Assembly (NCBI GenBank): GCA_026786065.1
Contig: JAJAYS010000201.1
Coordinates: 1-9,570 of the forward strand
DNA: 9,570 nucleotides
From: Polaromonas sp.
GTDB taxonomy: Bacteria > Pseudomonadota > Gammaproteobacteria > Burkholderiales > Burkholderiaceae_C
Reading direction: 5' to 3'
Part shown: piece after piece, positions 5,861 through 9,570 of the stretch
Numbering within the stretch: the first letter of the stretch is position 1
Layout: each line of letters starts with the position of its first letter
Program-made: the position numbers and the translations under genes
Notes under the pieces: generated by a model
The model's database searches: none
The model's input: the letters and a program-made list of their open reading frames with translations, nothing else
What the model was told of the DNA's origin: nothing

Positions 5861-8677
5861 ATGCCAATCGATAAAAAAACCCTGTTGCTGGTCGATGGTT
5901 CCAGCTATTTGTACCGCGCCTTTCATGCGATGCCCGATTTGCGCGCCATCCCGGGCGACCCGCAAAGCCCGGCGACCGGGGCCATCCGCGGCATGATCAA
6001 CATGATGCAGAAGCTGCGCAAGGACGTGCGCGCCGACTACGCCGCCTGCGTGTTCGACGCCAAAGGCCCGACCTTCCGCGACGCGCTCTATCCGCAATAC
6101 AAGGCCCAGCGCTCGCCCATGCCCGACGACCTGCGCAGCCAGGTCGAGCCGATTCATGAGGTGGTCCGGCTGCTTGGCTGGAGCGTGCTGAACGTGCCCG
6201 GCGTCGAGGCCGACGACGTCATCGGCACACTGGCCTGCGTCGCGTCAAACCAGCAGATCGAGGTCATCATCTCCAGCGGCGACAAGGACTTGAGCCAGTT
6301 GGTCGATGAACACGTCACCGTCATTGACACGATGAACAACCGGCGCCGCGACCTGGCTGGCGTCGAGGCCGAATTCGGCGTGCCGCCGCGTTTGATGGTC
6401 GATTACCAGACCCTGGTCGGCGATGCGGTGGACAACGTGCCGGGCGTGGCCAAGGTCGGCCCGAAAACGGCGGTCAAGTGGCTGCTCGAATATGGCTCAC
6501 TCGATGCGCTGGTCGCGCGCGCTGGCGAGATCAAAGGCGCGGCCGGGGACAACCTGCGGGCCGCGCTGGACTGGTTACCACAAGGCCGCGCGCTGCTGAC
6601 CATCAAGAAAGACTGCGATCTGGCGGGGCATGTCGGCGGCCTGCCCGCTATGGATTCAATAGCTATCCGCGCCCAGGAAACTGAGGCTTTGAAGGCTTTT
6701 TATGAAAAATACGGCTTCAGGGGACTGGTCCGGCAGATCGATACCGAGAGCACCCCGCCCGAGTTGATTGCAGAGCAGCAGGGGGGCAGCAAGGGGCCGC
6801 GCCGACCGGATGCGGCGCCGGGCCTGTTTGACGAGGCCGGGATCGACCAGGCGCCGCCGGCGCCGCGTGCCAGCAACCTGAAGTACGACACGATTTTTTC
6901 GTGGGCGCAGTTCGACGACTGGCTGGCCCGCATCGAGAGCGCGGAGCTGGTGGCCCTCGACACCGAAACCACCTCGCTGGACGCGATGCGCGCCGAGATC
7001 GTTGGCATCAGTTTCAGCGTGACGCCCGGCGAAGCTGCCTATATTCCACTGACGCACGACTACCCCGGCGTCCCTGAGCAGCTTGCACAGGGCGCGGTGC
7101 TGGCGCGTCTGAAGCCCTGGCTGGAGAACCCTGAGCGGCCCAAGCTGGGCCAGCACATTAAATACGACCGCCATGTGTTCGCCAACCACGGCATCGAGGT
7201 GCAGGGCTACGCGCACGACACCATGCTGCAAAGCTACGTGCTCGAAGTCCACAAGCCCCACGGCCTTGCAAGCCTGGCCGAACGCCATGTCGGGCGCAGC
7301 GGCATCAACTACGAAGACCTGTGCGGCAAGGGTGCCAGCCAGATCAAATTCAACCAGGTCGATGTCGCGAAAGCGGCGGAGTATGCGTGCGAAGACTCCG
7401 ACCAGACGCTGGACGTACACCGCGCGCTGTGGCCGCGCCTGCAGGCCGACGCCCGGCTGCGATTTATCTATGAGCTGGAGATGCAAAGCAGCGAATCGCT
7501 CTACCGCATCGAGCGCAACGGCGTGCTGATCGACGCGCCCATGCTGGCAAAGCAAAGCGTCGAGCTCGGCGCCCGCATCCTGCAGCTCGAACGCGAAGCC
7601 CACGAGCTGGCCGGTCAGCCCTTCAACCTCGGCTCGCCCAAGCAGATCGGCGAAATATTTTTTACCAAGCTCGGTTTGCCGGTGGTCAAGAAAACCCCAA
7701 GCGGCGCCCCCAGCACCGATGAAGAGGTGCTTGAAAAGCTCGCCGAGGACTACCCCTTGCCTGCCCGGATCCTGGCGCATCGCGGCCTGTCCAAGCTGAA
7801 GGGCACCTACACCGACAAGCTGGCGCAGCTGGCGCATCCGCGCACCAAGAGGGTCCATACGCATTACGCGCAGGCGGTGGCGGTGACCGGCCGGCTGTCA
7901 AGCAACGACCCGAACCTGCAGAACATTCCGGTCAAGACCGCCGAGGGCCGGCGCGTGCGCGAAGCCTTCGTGGCGCCGTCCGGCTGCGTCATTGCGAGCG
8001 CCGACTACTCGCAGATCGAACTGCGCATCATGGCGCACCTGAGCGAAGACCCGGCACTGCTGCGCGCCTTCACCGAAGGCATCGACGTGCACCGCGCGAC
8101 TGCGTCGGAGGTGTTCGGTGTGGCGGTCGCCCAAGTCAGCAGCGAGCAGCGCCGCTATGCGAAGGTCATCAATTTCGGGTTGATCTACGGCATGAGCAGC
8201 TTCGGGCTGGCGCGCAATCTCGGCATCGAGACCAAAGCCGCCGCCGCCTACATCGACAAATACTTCCAGCGTTATCCCGGCGTCAAAAACTACATGGACG
8301 AAACCCGGCTGTCGGCCAAAAACAAAGGCTATGTCGAGACGGTGTTCGGCCGGCGCCTCTACCTGCCAGAGATCAACTCACCCAACGGTCCACGCCGCGG
8401 CGGCGCCGAGCGGGCGGCCATCAACGCGCCGATGCAGGGCACGGCGGCCGACCTGATCAAGCTCAGCATGAACCGGGTGCAGCAGGTGCTGGATGACGAG
8501 AAGCGCGGTACCCGCATGATCATGCAGGTGCACGATGAACTGGTGTTTGAAGTCCCGCAGGCCGAAGCCGAATGGCTGCGCGCCGAGATACCGCGTCTCA
8601 TGGCCGGCGTAGCCGCATTGCGCGTGCCGCTGCTGGCCGAAATCGGAATCGGGCGGAACTGGGACGAAGCGCACTGA
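5861..8677 (+). CDS. polA: DNA polymerase I, with 5' nuclease and proofreading domains
   Basis: Pol I removes RNA primers, joins Okazaki fragments with ligase and fills repair gaps. The product is 938 residues, close to the 928 of E. coli. The 5' nuclease domain (about 1-295) has VDGSSYLYR (Asp12), [18 protein letters not shown] and a helix-hairpin-helix segment at about 181-207 ([20 protein letters not shown]). The 3'-5' exonuclease domain (about 340-530) keeps all key residues: D367 and E369 in DTET, D436 in KYDRH, and Y508/D512 in YACED, so proofreading should be active. The polymerase domain has motif A DYSQIELR (D715), motif [15 protein letters not shown] (764-777) and motif [10 protein letters not shown] (D892, E893). 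The start is the ATG at 5861, with no ribosome binding site and a -10-like box just before it. It is divergent from the DUF2782-like gene with 136 bases between starts. Confidence 0.97.
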   Translation: MPIDKKTLLLVDGSSYLYRAFHAMPDLRAIPGDPQSPATGAIRGMINMMQKLRKDVRADYAACVFDAKGPTFRDALYPQYKAQRSPMPDDLRSQVEPIHEVVRLLGWSVLNVPGVEADDVIGTLACVASNQQIEVIISSGDKDLSQLVDEHVTVIDTMNNRRRDLAGVEAEFGVPPRLMVDYQTLVGDAVDNVPGVAKVGPKTAVKWLLEYGSLDALVARAGEIKGAAGDNLRAALDWLPQGRALLTIKKDCDLAGHVGGLPAMDSIAIRAQETEALKAFYEKYGFRGLVRQIDTESTPPELIAEQQGGSKGPRRPDAAPGLFDEAGIDQAPPAPRASNLKYDTIFSWAQFDDWLARIESAELVALDTETTSLDAMRAEIVGISFSVTPGEAAYIPLTHDYPGVPEQLAQGAVLARLKPWLENPERPKLGQHIKYDRHVFANHGIEVQGYAHDTMLQSYVLEVHKPHGLASLAERHVGRSGINYEDLCGKGASQIKFNQVDVAKAAEYACEDSDQTLDVHRALWPRLQADARLRFIYELEMQSSESLYRIERNGVLIDAPMLAKQSVELGARILQLEREAHELAGQPFNLGSPKQIGEIFFTKLGLPVVKKTPSGAPSTDEEVLEKLAEDYPLPARILAHRGLSKLKGTYTDKLAQLAHPRTKRVHTHYAQAVAVTGRLSSNDPNLQNIPVKTAEGRRVREAFVAPSGCVIASADYSQIELRIMAHLSEDPALLRAFTEGIDVHRATASEVFGVAVAQVSSEQRRYAKVINFGLIYGMSSFGLARNLGIETKAAAAYIDKYFQRYPGVKNYMDETRLSAKNKGYVETVFGRRLYLPEINSPNGPRRGGAERAAINAPMQGTAADLIKLSMNRVQQVLDDEKRGTRMIMQVHDELVFEVPQAEAEWLRAEIPRLMAGVAALRVPLLAEIGIGRNWDEAH
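6654..6702. repeat. Possible dispersed-repeat remnant within polA
   Basis: A locally AT-rich stretch reading ATTCAATAGCTATCCGCGC, then GAGGCTTTGAAGGCTTTTTAT, resembles by eye the AGCT...GGGCT...TTTTT layout of the small repeat in uvrD. It lies at the end of the 5' nuclease domain. The encoded segment ends in [11 protein letters not shown], which is an expected part of PolA, and no length excess is obvious. It may therefore be ordinary coding sequence. Confidence 0.18.
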
Positions 8678-8743
8678 TCCTGGGTGCGTGTGCGCGGGGT
8701 CGCCTGGCACCAGCCAGATACACAGGGTTCCCACTCTGGACGA

Positions 8744-8749
8744 TATGAT
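8744..8749 (+). promoter_or_regulatory. Candidate -10 box of the icd promoter
   Basis: TATGAT is five of six matches to the sigma-70 -10 consensus and lies in the 148-base polA-icd gap. A start about 7 bases on would give a leader of roughly 70 bases before the icd ATG. No good -35 hexamer is seen (CACAGG at 17 bases), so the call is tentative. No clear polA terminator is seen in the gap. Confidence 0.35.
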
Positions 8750-8811
8750 TGACCTCGCTCTTCGGCGCTTGCATTCACCCGGCAATCCGCCTTCCACCCT
8801 GACCTATTTTC

Positions 8812-8817
8812 AAGGAG
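8812..8817 (+). promoter_or_regulatory. Strong ribosome binding site of icd
   Basis: AAGGAG lies 8 bases before the ATG at 8826 and is complementary to the 3' end of 16S rRNA. It fixes the icd start and contrasts with polA and uvrD, which have no such site. Confidence 0.88.
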
Positions 8818-8825
8818 TTTGCCCC

Positions 8826-9570
8826 ATGTACCAGCACGTCAAAGTTCCGGCCGAAGGCCAAAAAATCACGGCCAATGCCGACATGTCATTGAACGTGCCG
8901 GATCAGGTTGTCATTCCGTACATCGAAGGCGACGGCATCGGCATGGACATCACCCCGGTCATGCTGAAGGTGGTCGATGCCGCAGTGCAAAAAACCTATG
9001 CCGGCAAACGAAAGATTCACTGGATGGAAGTCTATGCGGGCCAGAAATCCACCAAGATTTATGGCCCCGACGTGTGGTTGCCGGAGGAAACGCTGAAGGT
9101 CTTGCGCGAGTACGTGGTGTCGATCAAAGGCCCGCTGCACACACCGGTCGGTGGCGGCATTCGCTCGCTGAACGTCGCGCTGCGCCAGGAAATGGATTTG
9201 TACCTGTGCCTGCGGCCGATTCAGTATTTCAAAGGCGTGCCTTCGCCACTGAAAGAGCCCGAAAAAACCAACATGATCATCTTCCGCGAGAACTCGGAAG
9301 ACATCTACGCCGGCATTGAGTGGGAGTCCGGAACCGACCAGGCCAAAAAGATTATCAAGTTCCTGATTGACGAAATGGGCGTCAGGAAAATCCGCTTCCC
9401 GGATACCTCGGCCATCGGCATCAAGCCGGTGTCCAGCGAAGGCACCGAGCGGCTGGTGCGCAAGGCGTTTCAGTACGCCATCGACAACGACAAGCCCAGC
9501 GTGACTATCGTTCACAAGGGCAACATCCAGAAGTTCACCGAAGGCGGCTTTCGCGACTGGTCTTATGCAC
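8826..9570 (+). CDS. icd: NADP-dependent isocitrate dehydrogenase, N-terminal 248 residues
   Basis: This TCA-cycle enzyme oxidatively decarboxylates isocitrate to 2-oxoglutarate with NADP+. The reading frame is open from 8826 to the window edge, covering rather more than half of a protein usually around 415 residues. It is the E. coli type: [10 protein letters not shown] at 30-39, the substrate loop RSLNVALRQ with Ser114, Asn116 and Arg120, then Arg130 and Arg154, Tyr161 in DIYAGIEWE, and Lys231 in [13 protein letters not shown]. Each is one residue after its E. coli counterpart (S113, N115, R119, R129, R153, Y160, K230). Ser114 matches the serine that the AceK kinase/phosphatase modifies in E. 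coli, so such control is possible if the host has aceK, which is not seen here. The strong ribosome binding site fixes the start. The gene appears to be on its own, downstream of polA in the same direction. Confidence 0.97.
   Translation, partial: MYQHVKVPAEGQKITANADMSLNVPDQVVIPYIEGDGIGMDITPVMLKVVDAAVQKTYAGKRKIHWMEVYAGQKSTKIYGPDVWLPEETLKVLREYVVSIKGPLHTPVGGGIRSLNVALRQEMDLYLCLRPIQYFKGVPSPLKEPEKTNMIIFRENSEDIYAGIEWESGTDQAKKIIKFLIDEMGVRKIRFPDTSAIGIKPVSSEGTERLVRKAFQYAIDNDKPSVTIVHKGNIQKFTEGGFRDWSYA

Noticed and set aside
5725..5862. A longer start for the DUF2782-like protein, at 5862
   Set aside because: It would start on top of the polA start codon and translate the tandem decamers. The ATG at 5724 gives a proper signal peptide and has its own -10 box.
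6656..7864. A 402-codon open frame on the minus strand opposite polA
   Set aside because: It overlaps conserved polA exonuclease and polymerase coding sequence, and its composition is a mirror of that gene.
8378..8797. Minus-strand open frames over the polA end and the polA-icd gap
   Set aside because: They run mostly antisense to polA motif C and its surroundings, have no domain, and no ribosome binding site.
1..9570. A novel defence, mobile or biosynthetic system
   Set aside because: Every substantial coding region fits a conserved housekeeping gene or a small conserved family of unknown function. No integrase, transposase, toxin, nuclease array, CRISPR or tRNA gene was found by reading both strands.

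Overview
The window is a GC-rich chromosomal segment of ordinary, conserved genes. Protein similarity by eye (UvrD, PolA, ThrB, Icd), the BPSS1780-type membrane protein, the DUF2782-type protein beside polA and thrB, and the style of the repeats all point to a betaproteobacterium of the Burkholderiales, most likely a Comamonadaceae member such as a Polaromonas or Rhodoferax relative. This placement is a judgement from recognised families, not from a search.

Layout. At the left edge is the 5' end of a minus-strand gene for an exported protein (1-123). It is divergent from uvrD (146-2680, plus), which encodes the DNA repair helicase. uvrD meets two minus-strand genes tail to tail: a small exported TPR protein (2774-3319) and, upstream of it, a six-helix BPSS1780-type membrane protein (3344-4153). 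Further along the minus strand lie thrB (homoserine kinase, 4315-5265) and a DUF2782-like exported protein (5350-5724). The latter is divergent from polA (DNA polymerase I, 5861-8677, plus). After a 148-base gap, icd (NADP isocitrate dehydrogenase) starts at 8826 and runs off the right edge.

How the genes relate. uvrD and polA act in the same repair process, since UvrD clears the excised patch and Pol I fills it, but they sit in separate transcription units here. The polA / DUF2782 / thrB arrangement is a familiar betaproteobacterial neighbourhood. The TPR and membrane-protein genes form a likely two-gene operon of unknown function. icd is a single gene with its own leader and a strong ribosome binding site.

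I see no defence system, phage, integron, CRISPR array, RNA gene or undescribed gene cluster. The most notable signal is inside uvrD. Two stretches that look like dispersed non-coding repeats are carried in frame in linker regions: a large GC-rich palindrome at 1867-1951 and an AT-richer element bounded by 9-base direct repeats at 2384-2466. A second signal is that uvrD, polA and the DUF2782 gene each have a -10-like box (TACAAT or GACAAT) only 5-7 bases before the start codon, which predicts leaderless mRNAs. No gene-free stretch exceeds 300 bases.
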